NCBI RefSeq assembly: GCF_001422485.1
Contig: NZ_LMNF01000001.1
Span: 1,541,498-1,605,497, forward strand
Source of the DNA: Agreia sp. Leaf283
GTDB lineage: Bacteria; Actinomycetota; Actinomycetes; Actinomycetales; Microbacteriaceae
Direction of reading: 5' to 3'
DNA length: 64,000 bases
The position numbers and the translations under genes were made by a program. Within the stretch, counting starts at the first letter, position 1; every line of letters starts with the position of its first letter. Of this stretch, positions 54,325-64,000 are shown in pieces. The notes under the pieces are model-generated. The model worked only from the letters and a program-made list of their open reading frames with translations. It searched no databases and was not told the DNA's origin.

Positions 54325-54354
54325 AGTATGCCACACACTTCTCGCTCTCGCCAA
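54325..54354 (-). promoter_or_regulatory. Promoter of the tRNA-Glu-Asp-Phe operon
   Basis: On the minus strand TTGGCG (54349-54354), 18-base spacer, CATACT (54325-54330), about 18 bases before the tRNA-Glu 5' end. Confidence 0.65.
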
Positions 54355-54524
54355 TTCGGTCGGTCAGCCGGCCCCCGAGATGCGACTCGACGCGGAATGT
54401 ACCGGGTTTCAGGCCCCGAAGCAGCCATGATCTCAGCAGGACGAAACGCTCTGTTGTTAGAGTGACACCTGTTGCCACTGTTACTCGAGTGACTTAAGTT
54501 CGCTCACCACCACCCGGGGGACCA

Positions 54525-55853
<1,329 letters not shown>

Positions 55854-55867
55854 TCGCTGTACGACGA

Positions 55868-55908
55868 AGGCCCCTCGACCAGCTCGGGGAACGAGCGTCG
55901 AGGGGCCT
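55868..55908. terminator. Bidirectional terminator containing a repeat-like core
   Basis: Perfect 12-bp stem AGGCCCCTCGAC/GTCGAGGGGCCT between the convergent M23 and pyrophosphatase genes. The sequence CCCTCGACCAGCTCGGGGAA inside it differs from the interspersed repeat at only a few positions. Confidence 0.8.
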
Positions 55909-55922
55909 CCGGTCGTGCGGGC

Positions 55923-56414
55923 CTAGTGGCCTTCGGTCTTGAGCTTTTCGATGCCGTCGAGCACGATCTGCTCGGCCGCGGCGGCGTTCTGCCAGCCCTC
56001 GGTCTTGACCCACTTGCCGGGCTCGAGGTCCTTGTAGTGCTCGAAGAAGTGCTCGATCTCCTTGCGGGTCGATTCGGGGATGTCGTCGATGTCCTGGATA
56101 TGGGCCCAGCGCGGGTCCTTCGCGGGAACGGCGATGACCTTGGCGTCGGAGCCGCCGTCGTCGGTCATGTTGAACACGGCGACGGGACGAACCGAGACGC
56201 CCACGCCCGGGAACAGCGGGTACTCGAGCAGCACCAGCACGTCGACGGGGTCGCCGTCGAGTCCGAGGGTGTTCTCGAAGAAGCCGTAGTCGGTGGGGTA
56301 GACGAACGACGTGAACAGCACGCGGTCGAGGAAGACGCGCCCGGTCTCGTGGTCTACTTCGTACTTGTTGTGGCTTCCCTTGGGAATCTCGATGATCGCG
56401 TCGTAAGCAGCCAT
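55923..56414 (-). CDS. ppa: Inorganic pyrophosphatase (family I)
   Basis: 163-aa soluble enzyme that hydrolyses pyrophosphate to phosphate. Active-site blocks: [32 protein letters not shown], and [11 protein letters not shown] (the D-G-D-P-x-D metal site), then AVPAKDPRW and [16 protein letters not shown]. Start ATG 56414 follows GGAG. Normal length for bacterial Ppa. Convergent with the M23 peptidase gene; divergent from tilS, with only 47 bases between. Confidence 0.96.
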   Translation of the reverse strand: MAAYDAIIEIPKGSHNKYEVDHETGRVFLDRVLFTSFVYPTDYGFFENTLGLDGDPVDVLVLLEYPLFPGVGVSVRPVAVFNMTDDGGSDAKVIAVPAKDPRWAHIQDIDDIPESTRKEIEHFFEHYKDLEPGKWVKTEGWQNAAAAEQIVLDGIEKLKTEGH

Positions 56415-56449
56415 GCCGGCGGTTCTCCTTCGTAGGTCGTGAACTGCAA

Positions 56450-56455
56450 TAACGT
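56450..56455 (+). promoter_or_regulatory. -10 element of leaderless tilS
   Basis: TAACGT ends 6 bases before the ATG at 56462, the predicted +1. Confidence 0.5.
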
Positions 56456-56461
56456 TACTGG

Positions 56462-57517
56462 ATGCCCCCCGAGACTCCCTCCGAACGCCGACCCCGGTTG
56501 ACGCCGGCGATCGCCGATGTGCGCCGGGCCGTACGCGACTCGCTCGAGGCGCTCCCGCCATCCGGCGACGCCCCGCTGGTGCTCGTTGCCCTGAGCGGCG
56601 GGCCCGACTCGCTCGCACTCGCCGCCGCAACGGCGTTCGAGGCGCCCCGGCGGGGCATGCGTGCTGGCGCGGTCATCGTCGACCACGGGCTTCAGCGCGA
56701 TTCGGCCCTGGTCGCCGCGAGAGCGGCAGAGCAGGCGCGGGCGCTGGGGCTCGACCCGGTGCTCGTTCGACTCGTCGAGGTCGGTTCCGGGCCGGGCTCG
56801 GGCGGGCCCGAGGCCGCGGCCCGTGACGCCCGCTACACCGCTCTGGATGCCGCCCGTCGCGATACAGGGTCGGTCGCGGTTCTGCTCGGCCACACCCTCG
56901 ACGACCAGGCCGAGACCGTTCTGCTCGGCCTCGCGCGCGGTGCCGGCGCATCCAGCCTGCACGGAATGGCGCCCGTCTCGGGGGCCCTGGTGCGCCCGCT
57001 CCTCGGCATCCGGCGCGAGACCACGGTGGCCGCGTGCGTCGACGCGGGGCTCGAGCCGTGGACCGATCCGCACAACGCCGACCCCACCTACACGCGCGTT
57101 CGCGTGCGCGAGACCGTGCTGCCGACGCTCGAGAGCGAACTGGGCCCCGGCGTCGCCGAGGCCCTGGCCCGCACGGCCGAGCAGCTGCGGGAGGACTCGG
57201 ACGCGCTCGACCGCATGGTGGAGGAGACGATCGAGGAGATCGTGGAGCACGCCGAGGCCGGTATCGCCATCTCGGTCGGGGCGTTGGCCGCGAACCCGGC
57301 GGCCCTGCGCAACCGCATCATCCGCTTCGTCGTGCTGAGCGAGTTCGGCGTCAGCCTCAGCCGTGCGCAGACCCTGGCCGCCGCAGCTCTCGTCACCGAC
57401 TGGCACGGGCAGAAGGGCGCAGACCTGCCCGGCATTAGAGTTGTCAGGGTCGCCGGGAAGCTCGTCTTCCAGGCAGCAGCCGACATCTATGTGAAGGAGC
57501 CCCGTGCTTTCGAGTGA
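56462..57517 (+). CDS. tilS: tRNA(Ile)-lysidine synthetase
   Basis: 351-aa enzyme that modifies C34 of the CAU-anticodon tRNA-Ile to lysidine using ATP and lysine. The PP-loop is [13 protein letters not shown] (SGGxDS). Downstream blocks [34 protein letters not shown] and [17 protein letters not shown] are characteristic. It lacks the long C-terminal domain of E. coli TilS, as is usual in actinobacteria. Overlaps hpt by 14 bases. Confidence 0.93.
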   Translation: MPPETPSERRPRLTPAIADVRRAVRDSLEALPPSGDAPLVLVALSGGPDSLALAAATAFEAPRRGMRAGAVIVDHGLQRDSALVAARAAEQARALGLDPVLVRLVEVGSGPGSGGPEAAARDARYTALDAARRDTGSVAVLLGHTLDDQAETVLLGLARGAGASSLHGMAPVSGALVRPLLGIRRETTVAACVDAGLEPWTDPHNADPTYTRVRVRETVLPTLESELGPGVAEALARTAEQLREDSDALDRMVEETIEEIVEHAEAGIAISVGALAANPAALRNRIIRFVVLSEFGVSLSRAQTLAAAALVTDWHGQKGADLPGIRVVRVAGKLVFQAAADIYVKEPRAFE

Positions 57518-58055
57518 CATCGCCGACGACCTCACCAGCGTGCTGTACACAGAGGCGCAGATCCACGACCGGATCGCGCAGCTCGCCCGCAGCATCGAGG
57601 CGGACTACGCCGGCGAGGACGTTCTGCTCGTGGGCGTTCTGAAGGGCGCGGTGATGGTCATGGCAGACCTCGCACGCGAGCTCTCCCTGCCGCTCAACAT
57701 GGACTGGATGGCCGTGAGCTCGTACGGCGCGGGCACGCAGTCGTCGGGTGTCGTGCGCATCCTGAAAGACCTCGACACCGATCTCTCGGGCCGCAAGGTG
57801 CTGATCGTCGAGGACATCATCGATTCAGGGCTCACGCTGTCGTGGCTGCTCGGCAACCTGCGCACGCGCGGGGCCGAGAGCGTGGAGATCTGCGCACTCT
57901 TCCGCAAGCCGGAGGCGGCGAAGATCCAGGTCGACGTCAAATACGTCGGCTTCGACATCCCCAACGAGTTCGTCGTCGGATACGGCCTCGACTACGCGGA
58001 GCGCTACCGCAATCTGCGCGACGTCGCGGTGCTGGCGCCGCACGTGTACTCCTGA
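57504..58055 (+). CDS. hpt: Hypoxanthine phosphoribosyltransferase
   Basis: 183-aa purine-salvage enzyme forming IMP or GMP from hypoxanthine or guanine and PRPP. The PRPP-binding motif is [13 protein letters not shown], with [18 protein letters not shown] and [25 protein letters not shown] start at 57504, inside the 3' end of tilS, with AAGGAG 5 bases before it. The tilS-hpt-ftsH order is conserved in actinobacteria. Confidence 0.95.
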   Translation: MLSSDIADDLTSVLYTEAQIHDRIAQLARSIEADYAGEDVLLVGVLKGAVMVMADLARELSLPLNMDWMAVSSYGAGTQSSGVVRILKDLDTDLSGRKVLIVEDIIDSGLTLSWLLGNLRTRGAESVEICALFRKPEAAKIQVDVKYVGFDIPNEFVVGYGLDYAERYRNLRDVAVLAPHVYS

Positions 58056-58063
58056 GCGCTCTC

Positions 58064-58086
58064 CGTTCCCTGAGCTCGTCGAAGGG
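58064..58086. repeat. Single interspersed-repeat copy between hpt and ftsH
   Basis: Reverse-form copy CGTTCCCTGAGCTCGTCGAA, ending GGG, 9 bases after the hpt stop. It may reduce read-through between the two genes. Confidence 0.75.
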
Positions 58087-58220
58087 CGGCCTGCTCGATC
58101 AGCGCGTATTCGTTACGCCCACGGGGAACATGCAGACGACGCGCAGCGCCCGCCAGCTACCCTTGCCACTACCTCGATTGCTTTTGATCGAATACATCCC
58201 TCTCGACATGATGAAGAGAC

Positions 58221-60233
58221 ATGAACGCTAAAAAGATCGTCCGATCTCCCATTCCGTACATCCTGCTCGGTGCGATCGCCCTGTGGATCGGCTTCAGCCT
58301 CATCACCGGAGGCGGCTACAAGCAGATCGACACGCAGGAGGGCCTGCAGCTGTTGAAAGACGGCAAGGTCTCCTCGGCCACCATCATCGATGGCGAGCAG
58401 CGAGTCGACCTGACCCTGGCGAACGCCGACAAGGAGTACGGCACCCAGGTGCAGTTCTACTACGTCGCACCCCGGGGCACCGAGGTCATCGACGCGGTCA
58501 ACGACGCCGCGCCGGCCAAGGGCTACAACGACGAGGTTCCGCAGACGAACTGGTTCCTCTCGCTCATCGGCATCCTGCTCCCCGTGCTGCTCATCGGTGC
58601 GTTCTTCTGGCTCATGCTCTCGGGCATGCAGGGCGGCGGATCCAAGGTCATGCAGTTCGGCAAGTCCAAGGCGAAGCTGGTCTCGAAGGAGTCGCCGAAG
58701 GTCACCTTCGACGACGTCGCCGGCAGTGACGAGGCGCTCGAAGAGCTCGAAGAGATCAAGGACTTCCTGAAGGAGCCGGCCAAGTTCCTCGCCGTCGGCG
58801 CCCGCATCCCGAAGGGCGTGCTGCTGTACGGCCCTCCCGGAACCGGAAAGACCCTTCTCGCCCGAGCCGTCGCCGGTGAGGCGGGGGTTCCGTTCTACTC
58901 CATCTCCGGATCCGACTTCGTCGAGATGTTCGTGGGTGTCGGCGCGAGCCGCGTGCGCGACCTGTTCCAGCAGGCCAAAGAGAACTCGCCGGCCATCATC
59001 TTCATCGACGAGATCGATGCGGTGGGCCGTCACCGCGGCGCCGGAATGGGCGGCGGCCACGACGAGCGCGAGCAGACGCTCAACCAGCTGCTCGTCGAGA
59101 TGGACGGATTCGACGTCAAGACGAACGTCATCCTCATCGCGGCCACCAACCGTCCCGACATCCTCGACCCCGCTCTTCTGCGCCCGGGTCGCTTCGACCG
59201 TCAGATCGGCGTCGACGCGCCCGACCTGCAGGGCCGCAAGAAGATCCTCGAGGTGCACGGCAAGGGCAAGCCGCTCGCCGCCGGCGTCGACCTCGAGGTC
59301 GTCGCCCGCAAGACTCCCGGGTTCACGGGTGCCGACCTGGCCAACGTGCTCAACGAGGCCGCGCTGCTCACCGCGCGCTCCAACGCGCAGCTGATCGACA
59401 ACCGCGCCCTCGACGAGGCCATCGACCGCGTCATCGCGGGCCCGCAGCGGCGCACCCGCATCATGCGCGACCACGAGAAGCTGGTCACGGCCTACCACGA
59501 GGGCGGCCACGCCCTCGTCGCCACGGCCATGAACAACACCGACCCGGTCACCAAGATCACGATCCTCCCCCGTGGTCGAGCACTCGGCTACACGATGGTG
59601 CTTCCGCTCGAAGACCGCTACTCGGTCTCGCGCAACGAACTCCTCGACCAGCTCGCCTACGCCATGGGCGGTCGCGTCGCCGAAGAGGTCGTCTTCCACG
59701 ACCCGACCACCGGCGCATCGAACGACATCGAGAAGGCCACCGCCACGGCCCGCAAGATGGTCACAGAGTTCGGCATGTCGGCCGACATCGGAGCGGTCAA
59801 GCTGGGCGCAGCCTCGGGAGAGATGTTCCTCGGCCGCAACATGGGCCACGAGCGCGACTACTCCGACCGCATCGCCGAGAAGGTCGACGACGAGGTGCGC
59901 CACCTTATCGAGGCCGCACACGACGAGGCCTGGAGCGTTCTCAACGAGAACCGCGACATCCTCGATCGCCTCGCCCTCGAACTGCTCGAGCACGAGACGC
60001 TCGACCACGACCAGCTCGCCGTGATCTTCAAAGACGTGAAGAAGCTCACCCCGCGGCCGCAGTGGCTCTCGAGCGACAAGCGCCCGGTCTCGCAGCTTCC
60101 TCCGGTGGCGTTCCCCACACCGAAGGCTCCGGTCGACGCGGGCGCCGTCGACGGGGGAGTGCAGTCCGACCCCGAGCCGGAGCAGAAGCCCAAGCGGTCC
60201 CCGCAGGCCCCGCCCCGTCCGGCCACGGCCTGA
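58221..60233 (+). CDS. ftsH: ATP-dependent zinc metalloprotease FtsH
   Basis: 670-aa membrane protease that degrades misfolded membrane proteins and regulators. Two N-terminal hydrophobic helices (about 13-32 and 111-135) enclose an external domain. The AAA module has Walker A GPPGTGKT, Walker B FIDEID, pore motif [17 protein letters not shown] and the [21 protein letters not shown]. The protease site is H426-EGGH. The C-terminal tail is Pro-rich. It heads ftsH-folE-folP-folB-folK, a conserved actinobacterial order. Confidence 0.97.
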   Translation: MNAKKIVRSPIPYILLGAIALWIGFSLITGGGYKQIDTQEGLQLLKDGKVSSATIIDGEQRVDLTLANADKEYGTQVQFYYVAPRGTEVIDAVNDAAPAKGYNDEVPQTNWFLSLIGILLPVLLIGAFFWLMLSGMQGGGSKVMQFGKSKAKLVSKESPKVTFDDVAGSDEALEELEEIKDFLKEPAKFLAVGARIPKGVLLYGPPGTGKTLLARAVAGEAGVPFYSISGSDFVEMFVGVGASRVRDLFQQAKENSPAIIFIDEIDAVGRHRGAGMGGGHDEREQTLNQLLVEMDGFDVKTNVILIAATNRPDILDPALLRPGRFDRQIGVDAPDLQGRKKILEVHGKGKPLAAGVDLEVVARKTPGFTGADLANVLNEAALLTARSNAQLIDNRALDEAIDRVIAGPQRRTRIMRDHEKLVTAYHEGGHALVATAMNNTDPVTKITILPRGRALGYTMVLPLEDRYSVSRNELLDQLAYAMGGRVAEEVVFHDPTTGASNDIEKATATARKMVTEFGMSADIGAVKLGAASGEMFLGRNMGHERDYSDRIAEKVDDEVRHLIEAAHDEAWSVLNENRDILDRLALELLEHETLDHDQLAVIFKDVKKLTPRPQWLSSDKRPVSQLPPVAFPTPKAPVDAGAVDGGVQSDPEPEQKPKRSPQAPPRPATA

Positions 60234-60245
60234 CCCACCGACCAC

Positions 60246-60821
60246 GTGACGACGTTCGACCGGGCTCGTATCGAGGCGGCCGTGCGCGAGATCCTCATCG
60301 GCATCGGTGAGGATCCCGTGCGTGAGGGGCTCGAGCGCACCCCCGCCCGAGTCGCCGACGCCTACGCCGAGTTCTTCTCAGGCCTCGGCGTCGACGCTCA
60401 GGCGATGCTTGGAGACACCTTTCCCGTGGCCGACGAGTCGCACTCCGAGCCCGTGCTGGTGCGCGACATCGAGTTCCGCTCGGTGTGCGAGCACCACCTG
60501 CTGCCCTTCACCGGGGTGGCCCACGTCGCCTACGTGCCGTCGACGCGCCTCATCGGCCTCGGTCGAATCGCGTCCGTCGTCGAGACGCTCGCGTCGAGGC
60601 CACAGCTGCAGGAGCGACTCGGAGACGAGATCGCCGCCGTGATCGACAGCGGCGTCGACGCCCGCGGCGTGCTCGTCGTGCTCGACGCGCGGCACGACTG
60701 CGTGCGAACGCGAGGCCCCCGTCAGACCCGCAGTTCGACCGTCACCGTGTCGAGTCGCGGTACGCTGTCGCAGCCCGCCGACCGCGCGGAGCTGATGAGT
60801 CTGATCGGAGCCGCGACGTGA
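60246..60821 (+). CDS. folE: GTP cyclohydrolase I
   Basis: 191-aa first enzyme of folate synthesis, converting GTP to dihydroneopterin triphosphate. Zinc ligands are in CEHHLLPFTGVAHVAYVP and DCVRTRG-type C-terminal motif (HDCVRTRGP), with RIASVVETLASRPQLQERL and SSTVTVSSRG. GTG start 12 bases after the ftsH stop. Its TGA overlaps the folP GTG. Confidence 0.96.
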   Translation: MTTFDRARIEAAVREILIGIGEDPVREGLERTPARVADAYAEFFSGLGVDAQAMLGDTFPVADESHSEPVLVRDIEFRSVCEHHLLPFTGVAHVAYVPSTRLIGLGRIASVVETLASRPQLQERLGDEIAAVIDSGVDARGVLVVLDARHDCVRTRGPRQTRSSTVTVSSRGTLSQPADRAELMSLIGAAT

Positions 60822-61756
60822 GCAGGGGCGACGTGAGCAAGGGGCATGTGACGGGCGACGAGCCGGGCGTGCACTCGGGCGAGCCGCCCGCATCCGTTCG
60901 TCGTCGCATCCGGTCGTCGACGGCCGCGCCCGGCGTTCCGCTCGCGGGCGAGCGCACGCTGATCATGGGAATCCTCAACGTCACTCCCGATTCGTTCAGC
61001 GACGGCGGACGGTGGAACACACTCGATCAGGCACTGGAGCACGCCGCAGAACTCATGGCCCAGGGCGCCGACCTCATCGACATCGGCGGCGAGTCCACCC
61101 GGCCGGGTGCGCAGCGGGTTCCCGTGGCGGAGGAGCAGCGTCGCGTGCTTCCCCTCGTGCGCGAACTCGCCCGAGGCGGAATCCCCGTGAGCGTCGACAC
61201 GATGAACGCGTCGACAGCGCTGGCCGCGGCCCACGCCGGCGCGGCCGTCATCAACGATGTGTCGGGCGGGCTCTCCGATCCCGACATGACGGGTGTCGCC
61301 ATCGAGACCGGGCTGCCCTTCGTGGTCATGCACTGGCGCGGTCACAGCGCCGAGATGGCGGCCAAGGCGAACTACGCAGACGTGGTCTTCGACGTTCGCC
61401 GTGAACTCGAGTACCGGGTCGCCGAGCTGATCGTGCGCGGGGTCGACCCGGCCAAGATCATCGTCGACCCCGGCATCGGCTTCTCGAAGAACGCCGAGCA
61501 CAACTGGGCGCTGCTGGGCCACTACGGCGACCTCGCCTCGCTCGGGCTGCCGGTGCTGGTCGCCGCGTCGCGCAAGGGGTTCCTCGCGCCGCTCGTCGCC
61601 GACGGCGCGGCACCGGATGCCCGGGACGCGCCATCCGCGATCGTCGCGGCGATCGCGGCGTCGCAGGGCGCCTGGGCGGTTCGGGTGCACAATGTCGCAG
61701 AGACGCGGGCGGCGCTCGACGTGGCCGACGCCTGGAGAAAGGGAGCGCAGTCGTGA
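60818..61756 (+). CDS. folP: Dihydropteroate synthase
   Basis: 312-aa enzyme joining p-aminobenzoate to the pterin pyrophosphate. Signatures: MGILNVTPDSFSDGG, DIGGESTRPGA, VSVDTMNAS, INDVSGG, MHWRG, IIVDPGIGFSKN, and SRKGFL. The first ~45 residues from GTG 60818 are extra; they contain several further GTGs, so the true start may be later (for example at 60833 or 60848). GTGA overlap with folE favours 60818. Confidence 0.94.
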   Translation: MSRGDVSKGHVTGDEPGVHSGEPPASVRRRIRSSTAAPGVPLAGERTLIMGILNVTPDSFSDGGRWNTLDQALEHAAELMAQGADLIDIGGESTRPGAQRVPVAEEQRRVLPLVRELARGGIPVSVDTMNASTALAAAHAGAAVINDVSGGLSDPDMTGVAIETGLPFVVMHWRGHSAEMAAKANYADVVFDVRRELEYRVAELIVRGVDPAKIIVDPGIGFSKNAEHNWALLGHYGDLASLGLPVLVAASRKGFLAPLVADGAAPDARDAPSAIVAAIAASQGAWAVRVHNVAETRAALDVADAWRKGAQS

Positions 61757-62160
61757 CGCGAGACACCCCGATCGACGAGCTCGACACCCTCACCCTCACG
61801 GGCCTCGAGGTGTTCGCCCACCATGGCGTCTTCGACTTCGAGCGCCGAGACGGCCAGACCTTCCTCCTCGACCTCACGGTCTGGCTCGACACGGCCGGGG
61901 CCGCGGCAGGCGACGACCTGGAACAGACCCTGCACTACGGCGAGCTGGCCGTCGAGGTGGCCGAGGCCGCCGCCGCCGAGCCCGTCGACCTTATCGAGAC
62001 GCTCGCCGAGCGCGTCGCGTCGCTCGTGCTCGCGCATCCGGTCGCGCAGCGCGTTCGCGTCACGGTGCACAAGCCAGACGCCCCCATTCCCGTGCCCTTC
62101 GGCGACGTCTCCATCACGATCGTGCGGCCCCGCGGCCCGCGGGTTCAGGCGGCGCTGTGA
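61753..62160 (+). CDS. folB: Dihydroneopterin aldolase
   Basis: 135-aa enzyme of folate synthesis that releases glycolaldehyde from dihydroneopterin. Family blocks: LTLTGLEVFAHHGVFDFERRDGQTFLLDLTVWLD, LHYGELA, LIETLAERVASLVL, and VRVTVHKPDAPIPVPFGDVSI (catalytic Lys). GTG start overlaps the folP stop. Confidence 0.96.
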   Translation: MTRDTPIDELDTLTLTGLEVFAHHGVFDFERRDGQTFLLDLTVWLDTAGAAAGDDLEQTLHYGELAVEVAEAAAAEPVDLIETLAERVASLVLAHPVAQRVRVTVHKPDAPIPVPFGDVSITIVRPRGPRVQAAL

Positions 62161-62678
62161 ACGCGCCGCTGTTCGAGGGTGCCCGCGCCGTGCTCGCCTT
62201 CGGCAGCAACCTGGGCAATCGAGGCGAGACCATCGTCGAGGCGATGGCCGAGATCGCGCAGCTGCCCGGAGTCGAGACCATCGGCGAGTCCAGCCTCTAC
62301 GAGACGGTCGCGGTGAAGCTGCACGGCATCGATCCCGACGCGCCGGCCTACCTGAACGCCGTGTCGATCGTGCTCACCACACTCGAGCCGCACGACCTGC
62401 TCGCCGCCCTCAACGCGATCGAGCTGCGCCATGGTCGGGTGCGCGAGGAACGCTGGGGCGACCGCACCCTCGACATCGACCTGATCACCTACGGCACGCT
62501 CGAGCAGTCCGACGAGACGCTCACCCTGCCTCATCCCCGCGCCTGGCAGCGCGACTTCGTGCTGGCGCCCTGGCTCGAACTCGACCCGGATGCGACGATT
62601 CCCGCACGTGGCCGGGTCGACGAACTGCTCGCCTCGACCGACGACACGGCCCGCCGAACACCCTCGGAGACGATGTGA
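62157..62678 (+). CDS. folK: 2-amino-4-hydroxy-6-hydroxymethyldihydropteridine pyrophosphokinase
   Basis: 173-aa pyrophosphokinase supplying the DHPS substrate. Blocks: LAFGSNLGNRGETI, SSLYETVAV, NAVSIVLTT, RHGRVREERWGDRTLDIDLITYG (metal-binding D-x-D) and LPHPRAWQRDFVLAPW. GTG start at 62157 overlaps the folB stop (GTGA). Confidence 0.95.
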   Translation: MNAPLFEGARAVLAFGSNLGNRGETIVEAMAEIAQLPGVETIGESSLYETVAVKLHGIDPDAPAYLNAVSIVLTTLEPHDLLAALNAIELRHGRVREERWGDRTLDIDLITYGTLEQSDETLTLPHPRAWQRDFVLAPWLELDPDATIPARGRVDELLASTDDTARRTPSETM

Positions 62679-63130
62679 AGCGCACCCGACCGTTCTCCCT
62701 GATCTCGCTGGCGTTGGCCGGCGCCATCGTGGGATTCCTGCTGCAGATCGGGCTCGCCTCCGGCGGGCGCCCCATCCTCGTTCCGCCCGTCACCCTGCCG
62801 ATCACGCTGGTGGCGGCCGCGGCGCTCGTGCTGGCGTTCGCCATTCCGGTCTACCGGGCCATCCGGGGTCCGGTGCGGCGCGAGGTCAACCCGTTCCGTG
62901 CGATGCGCGTGGTGGTGCTCGCCAAGGCCTCGAGCCTGGTCGGCAGCCTGGTCGCTGGCTTCGGCCTGGGATGCACGATCTACGTGCTGTCGCGCACGAT
63001 CGTTCCGGAGGTCTCGTCGCTCTGGCTGTCGATCGCCAGCGCGGCCGGCGGCGTCGTTCTGCTGGTGGCCGGCCTGGTCGCGGAGCAGCTCTGCGCGCTT
63101 CCGCCTGACGACTTCACACCGGAGGCCTGA
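62675..63130 (+). CDS. DUF3180 membrane protein
   Basis: 151-aa protein with four hydrophobic segments (two hairpins). The middle motif VNPFRAMRVVVLAKASSLVGSLVAGFGLG is the DUF3180 signature. It regularly follows folK in actinobacteria; its role is unknown. GTG at 62675 overlaps the folK stop. Confidence 0.88.
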   Translation: MKRTRPFSLISLALAGAIVGFLLQIGLASGGRPILVPPVTLPITLVAAAALVLAFAIPVYRAIRGPVRREVNPFRAMRVVVLAKASSLVGSLVAGFGLGCTIYVLSRTIVPEVSSLWLSIASAAGGVVLLVAGLVAEQLCALPPDDFTPEA

Positions 63131-63131
63131 C

Positions 63132-63668
63132 ATGTCCGACCACTCGAACGACACCGTTCCTCTCGACCCCGCACGGGTCGGCTCGAAGCGGGTCGAGGTC
63201 GGCGGCGACTGGCGTCGCGTGAGCCGCAAGTACATCGGCGTCGAACTCGTCGGTGTGGCGCTGTTCGGGCTCGTCGCGATCGGCGCGACGCTCGTCTTCT
63301 CGCTGACGCGGTGGTTCGCCCAGCCCCTCGGCTGGATCCTCGTCGGCGCCGCCGTCGTGACCACCCTCGTGATGTTCGCTGTCGCGCCGCGTCGCGTGCG
63401 CTCGATCGGCTACCAGCTTCGCGACGACGATCTCCTCTTCCGGCGCGGCATCATGTTCCACCGCGTCGTCTCGGTTCCTTACGGACGCATGCAGCTGATC
63501 GACATCAACCGCGGCCCGGTGGCCCGGTTCCTCGGACTCGCCGAACTGCGGTTCGTCACCGCGGCGGCGGCGACCGGCGTCACGATCCCCGGTCTCGTCG
63601 ACAGTGATGCCGACGCCCTCCGCGACACTCTCGTCTCCCTCGCCGAAACGCGGCGGGCGGGGCTGTGA
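63132..63668 (+). CDS. PH domain-containing membrane protein (YdbS-like, bPH2)
   Basis: 178-aa protein with two hydrophobic helices (about 36-58 and 66-84) followed by a bacterial PH-2 domain (YQLRDDDLLFRRGIMFHRVVSVPYGRMQLIDINRGPVARFLGLAELRFVTA). It pairs with the next gene, as YdbS does with YdbT in Bacillus. Function unknown. Start ATG 63132, one base after the DUF3180 stop. Confidence 0.87.
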   Translation: MSDHSNDTVPLDPARVGSKRVEVGGDWRRVSRKYIGVELVGVALFGLVAIGATLVFSLTRWFAQPLGWILVGAAVVTTLVMFAVAPRRVRSIGYQLRDDDLLFRRGIMFHRVVSVPYGRMQLIDINRGPVARFLGLAELRFVTAAAATGVTIPGLVDSDADALRDTLVSLAETRRAGL

Positions 63669-64000
63669 CCGAGCCCGTCGCTCCGCCGCTGCCCGGCGGC
63701 GGCGAGTGGCTGCGGCTGCACCCGGCGACGCCCCTGCTCAAAGGCGGAATCGCCCTCATCGCGGTGATCGGCTTCATCCTCGCGAACGTGCGGGAACGTC
63801 TCATCGAGGCGTTCGTGGGCGGTCCGGACGGAGGCGACTTGATCGAGGAGCTGTACCTGCGCGGGCACCTCGGCTGGGCCATCGCGATCGTGCTCGGCGC
63901 CCTGCTGCTCGGCGTCGTGGCCTTCTTCCTGTCGTGGCGCATGCACACGTATCGCATCAACGACGAGGCGGTCGAGGTGCGCAGCGGCATCCTGTTCCGC
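63665..64000 (+). CDS. PH domain-containing protein (YdbT-like), cut by right window edge
   Basis: 112 residues visible from GTG 63665 (GTGA overlap with the previous stop). Two hydrophobic helices (about 29-46 and 74-93) lead into the start of a bPH2 domain (HTYRINDEAVEVRSGILFR). Full-length members have up to three such domains; the rest is outside the window. Confidence 0.82.
   Translation, partial: MTEPVAPPLPGGGEWLRLHPATPLLKGGIALIAVIGFILANVRERLIEAFVGGPDGGDLIEELYLRGHLGWAIAIVLGALLLGVVAFFLSWRMHTYRINDEAVEVRSGILFR

Overview
This window is a high-GC actinobacterial chromosome segment. It most resembles the family Microbacteriaceae: the codon use is GC3-rich, GTG and TTG starts are common, many promoters are leaderless (TAnnnT about 7 bases before the start codon), and it carries a DUF222/HNH endonuclease, DUF3180 next to folK, and a DUF3090/histidine-phosphatase cluster. 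Family level is an inference from gene content; I cannot name the species.

Layout. 1-2990 (-): ECF importer of the YkoEDC (hydroxymethylpyrimidine/thiamine) type, its T component running off the left edge. 3052-8033: EamA exporter, RecQ helicase, PlsC-like acyltransferase, AI-2E/PerM protein. 8090-14353: HxlR regulator with divergent MFS pump, acyl-CoA oxidase, GlxA-type regulator, GAPDH. 14531-18430: ABC exporter plus two-component system. 18593-22660: proline iminopeptidase, an unrecognised 433-aa protein, an HNH endonuclease. 22977-33370: methionine-salvage island made of isomerase, kinase, acireductone synthase and dehydratase (mtnA-K-C-B), then an M50 peptidase, then a second kinase in one operon with a sugar-type ABC importer, and divergently acireductone dioxygenase (mtnD). 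A DszC/SfnB-like flavoenzyme follows. 34781-39883: zinc peptidase, GNAT, DHA2 pump with TspO-like partner under a divergent MarR regulator, and small proteins. 39893-41444 (-): a retron, with a reverse transcriptase preceded by a 171-nt RNA whose ends are near-perfect 22-nt inverted repeats. 41523-42428 (-): DUF559 protein bracketed by two related hairpins. 42626-45205: ClpC/ClpA-type ATPase behind an HspR-type HAIR operator. 45656-47713 (-): SCO1664/DUF3090/phosphatase operon. 47735-53866: LacI-controlled sugar operon (GPH transporter, oxidoreductase, GH2 glycosidase). 53951-54306 (-): tRNA-Glu, -Asp and -Phe. 54525-64000: M23 peptidase, pyrophosphatase, tilS-hpt-ftsH, folE-P-B-K, DUF3180 and two PH-domain membrane proteins, the last cut by the right edge.

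The most notable signals are the complete retron (not apparent from protein-coding frames alone), the methylthioribose uptake/salvage island with two kinases and a divergent isomerase, and a dense family of about 23-bp repeats (CCCTTCGAC..GCTCAGGGAACG). These repeats fill intergenic gaps, sit in frame inside recQ, supply the stop codon of another gene, and resemble a bidirectional terminator in the same window. A second element, a 20-nt motif in two inverted pairs with a 72-bp period, lies at 27475-27606.
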